Assembly: GCA_013178315.1 (NCBI GenBank)
Contig: JABLWX010000014.1
Coordinates: 1-41,557 of the forward strand
Length of the DNA stretch: 41,557 nucleotides
DNA from: Candidatus Aminicenantota bacterium
GTDB taxonomy: Bacteria; Acidobacteriota; Aminicenantia; Aminicenantales; Saccharicenantaceae
Direction: 5' to 3'
The notes below the pieces were generated by a model that saw only the letters and a program-made list of their open reading frames with translations, searched no databases and was not told the DNA's origin. Both the position numbers and the translations under genes were made by a program. Positions 16,657 to 26,728 of the stretch are shown one piece after another (the stretch's first letter is position 1; every line of letters starts with the position of its first letter).

Positions 16657-16698
16657 ATTTATTATATTTGATGGCCAAAATTAAGTCTAATGGGCTTT

Positions 16699-16715
16699 CT
16701 GGCATATAAATTGCA
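16699..16715 (+). promoter_or_regulatory. Second sigma-54-like promoter
   Basis: CTGGCATATAAATTGCA keeps the invariant GG (16701-16702) and GC (16713-16714) at exactly 10 bp spacing, with TGGCA and TTGCA intact. It lies about 100 bp before the TPR gene. A GCCAAAATT element at about 16674-16682 resembles the half-site seen at 7828-7835. It is weaker than the site at 7893. Confidence 0.65.
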
Positions 16716-16816
16716 TTAAAATTGGTGGGAGGCGCTGGAATTAAAATCTGCTATTGACATTTTTATGGTTAATGGGCAAGATATTGAGCAAATTAATTTT
16801 TTGAGTGAGGTTAGAA

Positions 16817-17992
16817 ATGAAAAGAACTTTACTGTTATCGCTATTAATACTGCTGGCAGCCGGGGCGGTCTGGGCCCAGAACCCGGCGGATGAAGCCTAT
16901 ATCAAGGCCATGACCGTCCAGGATAATTGCGAGAAGGTCAAGCTGCTCAAGGACTTCATCAATCAGTATGCCGGCAAGGGTTCCCAGTACGAGAATTATG
17001 CCTATGCCTATCTCTGCTTGATCCCCTGCCCCAGCAAGAGCCTCCAGGAATCCCTCAACTACGGGGAAAAAGCGCTGACCGCGGGCGGGCTGGATGCCGA
17101 TGTTAAAGTCTCGCTGATGATTTTCCTGGCCAACAATTATGTCAGCCAGGGGCAGAACCTGGACAAGGCCAGGAACTATGCCAATCAGCTTATGGAAATC
17201 GGCAAGGCGGAAAAAGCCAAGGAAGGGGCCAATCCCGACAAGTGGAATAAAATCATCGCCGCCGGATACTATATCCTGGGCAGCGCGGCCGAAAAATCAA
17301 AGGACACGGCCGCCGCGGTTGAAGCTTACCTCAATGCTTACTCGATGAGTAAAGACAAGAGCATCATGGCCTCGGTCCGCAAAATGGGCAAGGCTTACCT
17401 CGACGCCAAGAACTACGCCGAAGCCGAAAAGGTCTACCGGGCCATCTACAACCAGACCAAGGACCCCAATGATGCCATTGCCCTGGGCCAGCTGCTTAAC
17501 CGCGCCGGAAAGAACGACGAGGCCCTGGCCCTGCTGAAAGAAGCTTACGGCAAGAAGAAAACCGGCGAGGTGGCTTTCTCCATCGCCGTCATCCTGGCCA
17601 ACAAGGCCAAGACCGACCCGACCGTGGTCAACGAAGCCGTTCGCTATTCCCTGGAAGCGGCCTTCCTGCCCAACCCCAATTCCGAGCAGGCCCTGAAGAT
17701 GGCCGAGGGCATGTTCTTCACCATGAACAAGGACCTAAAATACAACGAAACGGTGCTGGCCATCCAGAACAAGGTCAAGGAACTGGAAGAGCTGACCAAG
17801 ATCTTTAACGAGCGCTTCGGCGGAAAGAGCGAAGACGAGCTGACCGACAAGGACAAGAAGAAAATGCAGGAATTCCAGGCTGACATCGACGCCGTCCAGG
17901 CTGAAATCGACAAGCTCAAAAAGCAGCAGGAAGCGGCCATCACCAAGTTCAACCAGCTGATGGAAGAAACCAAGCGCCGGCTGGGCAAATAA
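16817..17992 (+). CDS. Secreted tetratricopeptide-type helical repeat protein
   Basis: Starting at the ATG at 16817 (GAGG 6 bp upstream; a GTG at 16805 is an alternative) the product is 391 aa. A Sec signal peptide (1-20, ending VWA-Q) is clear. Residues 25-290 form paired helices with TPR-like spacing, for example AGYYILGSAAEKSKDTAAAV, YLDAKNYAEAEKVYRAIYN and LLNRAGKNDEALALLKEAY. The C-terminus (about 310-391) is a charged coiled coil. Such proteins usually scaffold periplasmic complexes; I cannot name a partner. The sigma-54-like site upstream suggests control shared with the Gln-rich secreted protein. Confidence 0.82.
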   Translation: MKRTLLLSLLILLAAGAVWAQNPADEAYIKAMTVQDNCEKVKLLKDFINQYAGKGSQYENYAYAYLCLIPCPSKSLQESLNYGEKALTAGGLDADVKVSLMIFLANNYVSQGQNLDKARNYANQLMEIGKAEKAKEGANPDKWNKIIAAGYYILGSAAEKSKDTAAAVEAYLNAYSMSKDKSIMASVRKMGKAYLDAKNYAEAEKVYRAIYNQTKDPNDAIALGQLLNRAGKNDEALALLKEAYGKKKTGEVAFSIAVILANKAKTDPTVVNEAVRYSLEAAFLPNPNSEQALKMAEGMFFTMNKDLKYNETVLAIQNKVKELEELTKIFNERFGGKSEDELTDKDKKKMQEFQADIDAVQAEIDKLKKQQEAAITKFNQLMEETKRRLGK

Positions 17993-18014
17993 TCCACTGA
18001 CGCTCAACTGCCAT

Positions 18015-18030
18015 CCGGCCCGAGGGCCGG
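18015..18030 (+). terminator. GC hairpin after the TPR gene, terminator-like
   Basis: CCGGCCC-GA-GGGCCGG is a perfect 7-bp stem, 23 bp after the stop. The nearest T-run (TTTTTT) is about 20 bp further on, so a rho-independent role is doubtful. Confidence 0.35.
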
Positions 18031-18069
18031 AACCGCACTTCACACTTCTGGTTTTTTCTCTTAAAATAG

Positions 18070-20106
<2,037 letters not shown>

Positions 20107-20107
20107 C

Positions 20108-21565
20108 CTATTTTTTTTTCTTGAAAATCTTAGACAGGTCCAGCGCCATCAGACCCTTGAGGCCGGTCTTTTTCTCCCCTTTTTCCAGCTCCTCCAGGGC
20201 TGAGCGGGCCTGGCGGTGGTCGGGGTCGATTTCCAGGGCCTTCTGAAGTTGTTTCTTGGCCCTGACCTTCAACCCCTCTCCCAGGTAGAGCAGGCCGAGC
20301 CCGACATAGCCCTCGGCGTTCCAGGGTTCCATCTCAATGGCTCGCAGGAAATCTTCCTCGGCTTTCTTCTTATAGGCCGGGAGCTTGGACTCGGCCATGG
20401 CCAGAAGCAGGAAATAATCGGCCTTGGCCCTTTTCAGGCGGATGGCTTCCTCCAGAAATATGATGGCCTCTTCATACATTCCCTGGTTGTAGAGGGTCTT
20501 GCCCTGCCGGTACTTGATCTCGGCCTTTTTGGCCAGGTCGTCGGCCGTCTCCTGGGCTGGAGCCATCAGCTGCTGGTCATACTGCTTTCTCTTATCCGGT
20601 TCGCTCAGGGTCCGGTAGGCAGTGGTGATGGCGTTGAAGACCTCGTTGACCAGGCTGTGGTCAGTCAGGGCAGCATTGAACCGGTCCGGGTGGTATTTTC
20701 TGGCCAGGTTGAAATAGGCTTTTTTAATTTCCTCCTCGTTAGCCACCCTGGAAACGCCCAGCAGCTCGTAGTAATTGCGGGTCTTCAGCTGGGATTTTAT
20801 TTCCTTGAGTTCCTCAATCCTGGCTTCGAGTTCATCCAGCTCCAGCTTCTTGCGGCTCTCGGTGGCGTAATCATCTTTCCTGAAACTGGTGTCAGCCGTC
20901 GAGACTTCCACCATGTCCAGGCAATAAAACAGATACAGGCAGCGGAAGAAATTCTCGTTGCTGAAGCGGGCCGGCACGGCCATCCGGTCGATGACCTGGG
21001 CGGTGGAAAACCTCTCCAGCAGCGCCTTCTCCTCCTCGGTCAGAAAATAGGCATAACGGATATTTTTCAGGGCCACCTTCCGGCCGGCAAAAAACTTCTG
21101 CAGGCTGGAATCATATTTCATCCGCCGCAGCCCGTAATCGATGATGAAGGGAACGTCGACTGCCGGCAGTTCTTCGGTCGGGGGCTGGACTTCCTTCTCC
21201 TGAAAATTAAGCTCGCCGTCAAAATACGGGAATATGCCCAGCAGTGACTCGCGAATCTGAAAGCCCAGAGCTTCCCGCAGGTCGCCTTCCTTGATGACCC
21301 CGCCTCGTTTCAGCGATTCCCCCAGGGGCTGGTTGGGCTGGATGAAGTCATCGATGTTGCTATAGGTCTGGTCCTGTATCTTCTGAAGCTTGAACAGGAT
21401 TTCGCCCAGCCTCTCCGACCTGACGTTGGTCTTAACCTGGATGGGCTTGCCCTTGATGAAGAAAAAATACTTCTCAATTTCCTGGCGCCTGAAGGACAGA
21501 CGACCGGTCCGGCTGTTGAAGAAGATTTCCTTCAAGAAAGCGCCAATATGGTTTAGCGAAGTCAC
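20108..21565 (-). CDS. Multidomain protein: DUF4388-like N-terminus, DnaJ domain, TPR tail
   Basis: The 485 residues begin at a GTG and divide into three parts. Residues 1-125 resemble DUF4388/PATAN-type segments (GRLSFRRQEIEKYFFFIKGK, then LGEILFKLQKI). A J domain fills about 264-333 with HPD at 292-294 (ARKYHPDRF). TPR-like helices run from about 348 to 460. The tail is Lys-rich. J domains stimulate DnaK, and DUF4388/PATAN parts are linked with signalling and surface motility in several bacteria. No zinc finger is present, so this is not DnaJ itself. It is convergent with ligA. Confidence 0.85.
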   Translation of the reverse strand: MTSLNHIGAFLKEIFFNSRTGRLSFRRQEIEKYFFFIKGKPIQVKTNVRSERLGEILFKLQKIQDQTYSNIDDFIQPNQPLGESLKRGGVIKEGDLREALGFQIRESLLGIFPYFDGELNFQEKEVQPPTEELPAVDVPFIIDYGLRRMKYDSSLQKFFAGRKVALKNIRYAYFLTEEEKALLERFSTAQVIDRMAVPARFSNENFFRCLYLFYCLDMVEVSTADTSFRKDDYATESRKKLELDELEARIEELKEIKSQLKTRNYYELLGVSRVANEEEIKKAYFNLARKYHPDRFNAALTDHSLVNEVFNAITTAYRTLSEPDKRKQYDQQLMAPAQETADDLAKKAEIKYRQGKTLYNQGMYEEAIIFLEEAIRLKRAKADYFLLLAMAESKLPAYKKKAEEDFLRAIEMEPWNAEGYVGLGLLYLGEGLKVRAKKQLQKALEIDPDHRQARSALEELEKGEKKTGLKGLMALDLSKIFKKKK

Positions 21566-21684
21566 AATCAGGCCCTTTCAGACTTTCTTGTAATACTTTA
21601 TATAATCAGCACCGATTTTTCAACCCCGAGCTGCCGTCCGCCGGGCATTGGACAGAATATCCTGATTTGTGCTATTTTCAAGTT

Positions 21685-22548
21685 ATGAAAATAGCCCTGG
21701 CCCAGATTTCACCTGTCCTTGGCAACCCGGAACGGAACCTGAAGCTTCACCTGGACTATATAAAGAAGGCCGTGTCCAGAAAGGCCGATCTGGTGGTCTT
21801 TCCCGAGCTCAGCCTGACCGGTTATACGCTTAAAGACCTGGCCGCCGAGCTGGCCGTAAATCCCAGGAAATCCCCTACTTTTAAAAAGTTGCTTGAAGCC
21901 TCCCGGACCATAGACCTGGTGCTTGGCTTCGTGGAAGAGGCTGCCGATGACCCGGGCCTGGTTTACAACGCGGCTGCCTATCTGTCCCGGGGACGGATTC
22001 TGCACATACATCGCAAGGTCTTTCTGCCAACTTCAGGCATGTTTGAAGAGGGCCGGTTTTTTGCCGCCGGCCGGCAATTCAGGCCATTTGATACCGGCCG
22101 GGTGCGGACGGGCCTGCTTGTCTGCCGGGATTTCCTGCATTACGGCTCGAGCTACTGCCACTTTGCCGGTGGGGCCGGGTTGATCATAACCATCTCCGCA
22201 GCCCCTGGACGGGGAGTCGATGAACCCCGGAGCCCGGGTTTTCAGACCAGCCGGATGTGGGAGCTGATGGGCGAGGCCGTATCGTTTTTCTCCAGCGCCG
22301 TGGTGGTCTACTGTAACCGGGTGGGCTACGAAGACGGGGCGGTCTTTGCCGGTGGTTCTTTTATCTATTCTCCCTTCGGAAAACTGATAACCCGGCTGCC
22401 TTACCTGGAAGAAAAGTTTGAAGTCATCGAAGTTGACCTGGCAGAAATCGGCCGAGCCAGGAAAAGCTGGCCCTTCAGGCGCGACGAACGACCTGAAGTA
22501 ATCTGGCAGTCCCTGGAGAAAATCATAAGAGAAAACCATGAAGATTAA
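21685..22548 (+). CDS. Nitrilase-superfamily glutaminase, partner of NadE
   Basis: From the ATG at 21685 the product is 287 aa, starting MKIALAQISPVLGN, the usual start of the glutaminase domain of glutamine-dependent NAD synthetase. The Glu-Lys-Cys triad is E41 (FPELSLTGY), K111 (HRKVFLP) and C147 (LLVCRDF). It overlaps the 5' end of nadE by 11 bp. In most bacteria this domain is fused to NadE; here the two are separate genes. Inference: the pair makes NAD from deamido-NAD with ammonia passed from glutamine. The in-frame TTG at 21667 lacks a ribosome site. Confidence 0.88.
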   Translation: MKIALAQISPVLGNPERNLKLHLDYIKKAVSRKADLVVFPELSLTGYTLKDLAAELAVNPRKSPTFKKLLEASRTIDLVLGFVEEAADDPGLVYNAAAYLSRGRILHIHRKVFLPTSGMFEEGRFFAAGRQFRPFDTGRVRTGLLVCRDFLHYGSSYCHFAGGAGLIITISAAPGRGVDEPRSPGFQTSRMWELMGEAVSFFSSAVVVYCNRVGYEDGAVFAGGSFIYSPFGKLITRLPYLEEKFEVIEVDLAEIGRARKSWPFRRDERPEVIWQSLEKIIRENHED

Positions 22549-23350
22549 CCTCCCGCTGGTGGTTAAGACTCTGACCGGTTTTATCAGGGAAGAGACCAGA
22601 AAAGCCGGTTTCGACCGGGTTATCCTCGGGCTGTCCGGCGGGCTGGACTCGACCGTCTGCACCTACCTGGCCGTCCGGGCTCTCGGGCCCCGAAAAGTGC
22701 TGGCCCTGATCATGCCATACCGGGACCTGGACAGGGAAGGGGTGGCTCACGCCCGGAAGGTGGCCCGCCTGCTCAAGGTCAGATTCCGCGAAATCGATAT
22801 TTCCCCTCAAATTGATGCCTATTTCGCCGCCTTCCCCACAGACAATCAGGTCCTCAAGGGCAACAAGATGGCCAGGGAAAGAATGTCCATCCTTTACGAC
22901 TTTTCAGCCCGGGAAAAGGCCCTGATCCTGGGCACCAGCAACAAGACCGAATTGCTGATCGGTTATGGCACCATTCACGGGGACATGGCCTGCGGCATCA
23001 ACCCCATGGGCGACCTGTACAAAACCCAGGTCCGGGAACTTGGCCGCCACTTAAAAATTCCAAAAGAGATACTGGTTAAGAAGCCAACCGCCGGTCTGTG
23101 GCCTGGCCAGACCGACGAGGGAGAAATCGGGTTGAGCTACGAGGAGCTGGACCTGATCCTTTATCTCCTGGTTGACCGACGCCAGAAACCGGACGAGGTG
23201 GTAGCGGCCGGCTTCGAGAGAAAAAAGGTCAGACGGATAGTGGAGATGATCACGAGATCAGAATTCAAGCGAAAAATGCCGCCCATCGCCAAGATTTCCG
23301 GCCGGACGGTCGGCCATGATTTTCTCTATCCATATGATTGGGGAAAATAG
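22538..23350 (+). CDS. nadE: NAD synthase, ATP-binding synthetase subunit
   Basis: The 270-residue protein has the N-type ATP pyrophosphatase loop LSGGLDST (about 32-39), the loop LGTSNKTELLIGYGT (about 131-145) and GDLYKTQVRELGRHL, all typical of NadE. It adenylates and amidates nicotinic acid adenine dinucleotide to NAD+. It has no glutaminase domain of its own; the preceding gene supplies one and its stop overlaps this start. Together with nadD at 26729 the last steps of NAD synthesis are present. Confidence 0.94.
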   Translation: MKINLPLVVKTLTGFIREETRKAGFDRVILGLSGGLDSTVCTYLAVRALGPRKVLALIMPYRDLDREGVAHARKVARLLKVRFREIDISPQIDAYFAAFPTDNQVLKGNKMARERMSILYDFSAREKALILGTSNKTELLIGYGTIHGDMACGINPMGDLYKTQVRELGRHLKIPKEILVKKPTAGLWPGQTDEGEIGLSYEELDLILYLLVDRRQKPDEVVAAGFERKKVRRIVEMITRSEFKRKMPPIAKISGRTVGHDFLYPYDWGK

Positions 23351-23389
23351 ACCGGCAGCAACGGGCTTGATGCGGAATTAAAATAAGAC

Positions 23390-24067
23390 ATGGACAAGAA
23401 AGGTTCGCTGTACGTGGTTGGCACCCCCATCGGCAACCTGGAAGACATCACCCTTCGCGCTCTCAGAATCCTTAAAGAAGTAGAAATCATTGCCTGCGAG
23501 GATACCAGGCAGACGATAAAACTACTCAACGCTTATGGAATAAAAAAACGACTTATTTCATATTTCCACCCCAGGGAGAACCAGAAACTGCCCGAAATCC
23601 TGTCCTGGCTGGAAGCGGGCCGGGACGTGGCCCTGGTGTCCGATGCCGGCACACCCGGGGTATCAGATCCTGGCTTCCCCCTGATCAGGGAGGCAATCAG
23701 AAGAAATATCAGGGTAATCCCGGTACCAGGACCCAGTGCCCTGACCGCGGCCCTTTCGGCCTCCGGACTGCCCACCCACCGGGTTGTCTTCGCCGGATTC
23801 CCTCCGCCCAAGAAGGGCAGCCTGAAGAATTTTCTGGCCAGGCTATCAGAGGCCGAGGGCACCCTGGTATTTTTCCTGCCCATGCGCAAGCTGAAGCAAT
23901 TTCTCGAGATAGCAGGAGAAGTCCTGGGACCAAGAGAGGCGGTCCTGGCCAGGGAACTGACTAAAATCCACGAAGAATTTATAAGGGGCACGGTAACCAC
24001 GCTGGGCGAAGCTATACCGGGCGAGAGGATAAAGGGGGAAGCTACCCTCCTGATAAGGGGAAAATAA
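23390..24067 (+). CDS. rsmI: 16S rRNA (cytidine1402-2'-O)-methyltransferase
   Basis: RsmI adds a methyl group to C1402 in the decoding centre using SAM. The 225 residues show the tetrapyrrole-methylase fold: GSLYVVGTPIGNLEDITLRA at the start, ACEDTRQT, LVSDAGTPGVSDPG and PVPGPSALTAALSASGLPT. It lacks the roughly 50-residue C-terminal part of many homologues (usually 270-290 aa), so it is a short form. It lies 40 bp after nadE and probably shares its transcript. Confidence 0.93.
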   Translation: MDKKGSLYVVGTPIGNLEDITLRALRILKEVEIIACEDTRQTIKLLNAYGIKKRLISYFHPRENQKLPEILSWLEAGRDVALVSDAGTPGVSDPGFPLIREAIRRNIRVIPVPGPSALTAALSASGLPTHRVVFAGFPPPKKGSLKNFLARLSEAEGTLVFFLPMRKLKQFLEIAGEVLGPREAVLARELTKIHEEFIRGTVTTLGEAIPGERIKGEATLLIRGK

Positions 24068-24083
24068 TTTTTTTTAAAAAGAC

Positions 24084-24112
24084 TTGACAAAAAGATACTC
24101 AACATATATATT
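24084..24112 (+). promoter_or_regulatory. Promoter of hsp20
   Basis: A perfect -35 TTGACA (24084-24089) and a -10 TATATT (24107-24112) are 17 bp apart, in an AT-rich stretch. The start would be near 24119, 30 bases before the ATG. I see no CIRCE-type dyad. Confidence 0.8.
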
Positions 24113-24148
24113 AATATTGCGCTAAACATTATACGAGGAGGTGAGACC

Positions 24149-24634
24149 ATGGCTATCACTAAATGGGATCCTTTCCGGGACATCATGGTACTTCGCGACA
24201 GGATGAATCGGCTGTTTGAGGATCTGGTTTCTTCTCCTAAATTTGAAGAATCGGACATCATCCAGAGCACCTGGTCTCCAGCCGTGGATATCTACGAAAC
24301 TGAAAACGAGCTGGTGCTGACGGCCGAGCTTCCGGGTGTGGAGGAGAAGGATGTCGAGATCAAGGTCGAAGACAACACCCTCAGCCTTAGGGGCGAGAGA
24401 AAATTTGAAAAGGAGACCAGGGAGGAGAATTACCACCGCATAGAGCGGGCCTATGGCTCCTTCTACCGGTCCTTCAGCCTGCCGAACTACGTTGACCAGG
24501 AGAAAATCAGCGCTGAGTATGAAAACGGCCTGCTCAAGGTCCACATGCCCAAGAAACCAGAAGTCAAACCCCGCAAGGTCAAGATAGTGAAACCTCAGAC
24601 AGCCGAAAAATCCGGCGAAAAAGCAACCAAATAA
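24149..24634 (+). CDS. Small heat shock protein (Hsp20/alpha-crystallin)
   Basis: The 161-residue holding chaperone has the order: N-terminal arm with WDPFRDIMVLRDRMNRLFEDL, alpha-crystallin domain (about 45-140) with VDIYETENELVLTAELPGV, LSLRGERKFE and the closing AEYENGLLKVHMPK, then a Lys-rich tail. These proteins bind unfolding proteins without ATP. GAGGAGG precedes the ATG. It is a single-gene unit with its own promoter and terminator. Confidence 0.95.
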   Translation: MAITKWDPFRDIMVLRDRMNRLFEDLVSSPKFEESDIIQSTWSPAVDIYETENELVLTAELPGVEEKDVEIKVEDNTLSLRGERKFEKETREENYHRIERAYGSFYRSFSLPNYVDQEKISAEYENGLLKVHMPKKPEVKPRKVKIVKPQTAEKSGEKATK

Positions 24635-24650
24635 CGCTTGCCGCCAACGA

Positions 24651-24677
24651 CCCCCGTCCTCGGACGGGGGTTTTTAT
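24651..24677 (+). terminator. Rho-independent terminator of hsp20
   Basis: CCCCCGTCC / GGACGGGGG pair perfectly around a tight TC centre and are followed by TTTTTATTTTT. Confidence 0.93.
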
Positions 24678-24679
24678 TT

Positions 24680-25390
24680 TTAAACTGCCCTGGCCACGGT
24701 CAGGGCCCGGACTTCCCTGGCTCCGGCCCGGCGAAGCTCGGCGGCACATTCCCTGAGGGTCGAGCCGGTGGTGAAAACATCATCAACTAGCAAGACGGCA
24801 CGGCCGTTTATCTTTTCGGCCTTTCTGACTGTAAACGCCGTCCTGAGATTCGTTTCCCTCTCGCCCGCCTCCAGAGAAACCTGGGCCGGGGTGTTCCTGA
24901 TTTTTATGAGAATTCCCGGCAGTAAGGTAACGCCGCTCAAGCCAGAAAGGGCACGACCCAGCAGCTCGGCCTGGTTGAAGCCCCGCTGCTTTTCCCTTTT
25001 CCGGTGGAGGGGAACCGGTACGATAAAATCCAGGCCGTTAAAGAATCCGTCAGAGGCCAAATGCTCATGGGCCATTGCGGCCAGCGGCTGGCTTAGGACT
25101 TCGCACCCCTTATACTTAAAGAGCAGGATAATTTCCTTTAAACGCCCCGAGTAAGGGCCGAGCGAGCGGTGCCGGGAAAAGGGCTCCGGTCGCTCCAGGC
25201 AATGGCCACAGGGAAGGCCCGAAGCTGCCGCCTGATGATAGAAACGCCCGCAGACCGGACAAACCGGACCATGATGGAACTCCACCCGGTCCAGGCAGTG
25301 GCCACAGACGACCTTTTGACCCGGCTCTTCCAGGGCCCGGCCGCACAGCCGGCAGAAGGAAGGAAAAACGGTAACGGTCACCGGGTGCAT
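24680..25390 (-). CDS. comF: ComF family phosphoribosyltransferase-like protein
   Basis: From the ATG at 25390 the product is 236 aa. An N-terminal zinc-finger region has CxxC pairs (CRLCG, CGHC, CPVCG, CGHC), followed by the PRTase fold with the PRPP loop VLLVDDVFTTGST (about 203-215). ComF proteins support DNA uptake in naturally competent bacteria, though many bacteria carry them without known competence. An in-frame GTG at 25420 overlaps the dksA stop (GTGA) and an ATG at 25465 lies inside dksA; I prefer 25390 because the zinc finger then begins at the usual distance. Confidence 0.88.
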   Translation of the reverse strand: MHPVTVTVFPSFCRLCGRALEEPGQKVVCGHCLDRVEFHHGPVCPVCGRFYHQAAASGLPCGHCLERPEPFSRHRSLGPYSGRLKEIILLFKYKGCEVLSQPLAAMAHEHLASDGFFNGLDFIVPVPLHRKREKQRGFNQAELLGRALSGLSGVTLLPGILIKIRNTPAQVSLEAGERETNLRTAFTVRKAEKINGRAVLLVDDVFTTGSTLRECAAELRRAGAREVRALTVARAV

Positions 25391-25416
25391 CACCCGGCCA
25401 AGGCGGAGACGTAGTT

Positions 25417-25794
25417 TCACCGCTCCTTTGATTCGCCCTCTTTCTTTTCCTGGCACTCGATGCAATAGGGAGCCCAGGGTATTATCTTCAGCCTTTTCTT
25501 GTTGATTTCTTTATGACAGATCAGGCACAGGCCGAATTCGCTCTTCTGAAGCCTGTCCAGGGCCTGGTCGATCAGCATCAGCTGTTCCCGTTCGCTGTCG
25601 GTCAATCCCAGCAGAAACTCCTTGGTGTAAGAAGTCTCGGCCTTGTCCACCAGGTCCAGGGCCGTGTCGGTCTCGATTTCCTTGCTGTCATTGTAATACT
25701 GGCTCAGTTTTCTGATTATGCTGTTCTTCTTTTCCAGCAGCAATTTTTTGAATTCATCTTTTTCTTTCTTGCTGAGTTTGGCTTTGGCAGTCAT
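25417..25794 (-). CDS. dksA: DksA/TraR-type C4 zinc-finger protein
   Basis: The 125 residues have a helical coiled N-terminal half and the zinc finger CLICHKEI...APYCIECQ, C-x2-C-x17-C-x2-C. DksA-type proteins enter the RNA polymerase secondary channel and act with ppGpp. The coiled-coil tip is not clearly the DxxDxA of E. coli DksA, so a related role is possible. It lies 11 bp after rlmH. Confidence 0.88.
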   Translation of the reverse strand: MTAKAKLSKKEKDEFKKLLLEKKNSIIRKLSQYYNDSKEIETDTALDLVDKAETSYTKEFLLGLTDSEREQLMLIDQALDRLQKSEFGLCLICHKEINKKRLKIIPWAPYCIECQEKKEGESKER

Positions 25795-25805
25795 TTAACC
25801 CCCTC

Positions 25806-26273
25806 TCATTTCGGATATGAATATCCCTTAATCAGGTTCATGGCCCGGTAGACCTGCTCCAGCAGGACGACCCTGGCCAGCTCGTGCGAAAAAGTCAGCC
25901 GAGACAGCGATAGCTCGAGGTCGGCTTTTCCCAGGAGCTCTGGAGCCAACCCCAGGAAACCGCCCACCAGGAACATGATTTTCCTGGCAGAAACCATCGC
26001 CTGCTTCTCCAGCAATCTGGCCAGTTCCTCCGAGGTCACCATTTTTCCTTTATCTGAAAGGCAGATAATATAGCCATCCTTGAGATGCTTTTCAAGCCCC
26101 CTGGCTTCCGTTTCCAGTATCCGGCCGGGCTGGCCCTCTTTAACCCCCCGGGCCTCGGCCGTTTCCACTACCCTGGCCCGGCAGAAAAGCTGCAGCCTGG
26201 ACAGGAATTCCTCCTGCAGGGCCCGCAGGTGCCGATTCTTCGTTTTCCCGGGCCATAAAAAAATAAGTTCCAT
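25806..26273 (-). CDS. rlmH: 23S rRNA (pseudouridine1915-N3)-methyltransferase
   Basis: RlmH methylates pseudouridine 1915 in helix 69 using SAM. The 155-residue SPOUT protein shows ICLSDKGKMVTSEELA, FLVGGFLGLAPE and SLSRLTFSHELARVVLLEQVYRA, all family signatures. The C-terminus reads GYSYPK instead of the common PYHK, a small deviation. No ribosome site precedes the ATG and a promoter ends only about 15 bp upstream, so the mRNA may be nearly leaderless. Confidence 0.93.
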   Translation of the reverse strand: MELIFLWPGKTKNRHLRALQEEFLSRLQLFCRARVVETAEARGVKEGQPGRILETEARGLEKHLKDGYIICLSDKGKMVTSEELARLLEKQAMVSARKIMFLVGGFLGLAPELLGKADLELSLSRLTFSHELARVVLLEQVYRAMNLIKGYSYPK

Positions 26274-26288
26274 CAGAAACGGGATTTA

Positions 26289-26316
26289 ATTAAATAGATT
26301 ACCACAAAAAAGTCAA
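26289..26316 (-). promoter_or_regulatory. Promoter of rlmH-dksA-comF
   Basis: Minus-strand -35 TTGACT (26311-26316), 16 bp spacer and -10 TTTAAT (26289-26294). The predicted start, near 26282, leaves a leader of only about 9 bases. Confidence 0.6.
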
Positions 26317-26343
26317 GATGTTTTTACAGGTTTTTTTGGGGCC

Positions 26344-26721
26344 TCAGTAATCCAGCCTGGGGGCATCAGCCCAGAGTTTCTCCAGGGCATAAAAATCCCG
26401 GGCCCTCCGGGAGAAAATGTGAACCACGAAGCTGCCGTAATCCAGGAGTATCCATTCGGCCGTTTCCAGGCCCTCGATGCCAAACGGCTTTATTTTTTCA
26501 TCGGCCAGTTCTTTCTCGATGCTCTCATAAATGGCGGCATTCTGGCGAGAAGAGTTCCCGTGCATGATGATGAAAAAATCGGTGAAGCTGGCCAGTTCTC
26601 TAAGGTCCAGGACACACAGGCCTTCGGCCTTCTTGGCCAGGGCGGCCCTGACCGACAGCCTGACTTCCCTGGGCAGACTTCTCTTGGTGAATTTTTTCAG
26701 TTTCTCTTGGTTTTCGGCCAT
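26344..26721 (-). CDS. rsfS: Ribosomal silencing factor RsfS
   Basis: The 125-residue protein binds ribosomal protein uL14 and keeps the subunits apart when nutrients are scarce. Seen: LDLRELASFTDFFIIMHGNS, SRQNAAIYESIEKEL, GLETAEWILLDYGSFVVHIF, the core of the RsfS/DUF143 fold. GAGGAG lies just before the ATG. It follows nadD by 7 bp, the common nadD-rsfS order. Confidence 0.95.
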   Translation of the reverse strand: MAENQEKLKKFTKRSLPREVRLSVRAALAKKAEGLCVLDLRELASFTDFFIIMHGNSSRQNAAIYESIEKELADEKIKPFGIEGLETAEWILLDYGSFVVHIFSRRARDFYALEKLWADAPRLDY

Positions 26722-26728
26722 ATTCTCC

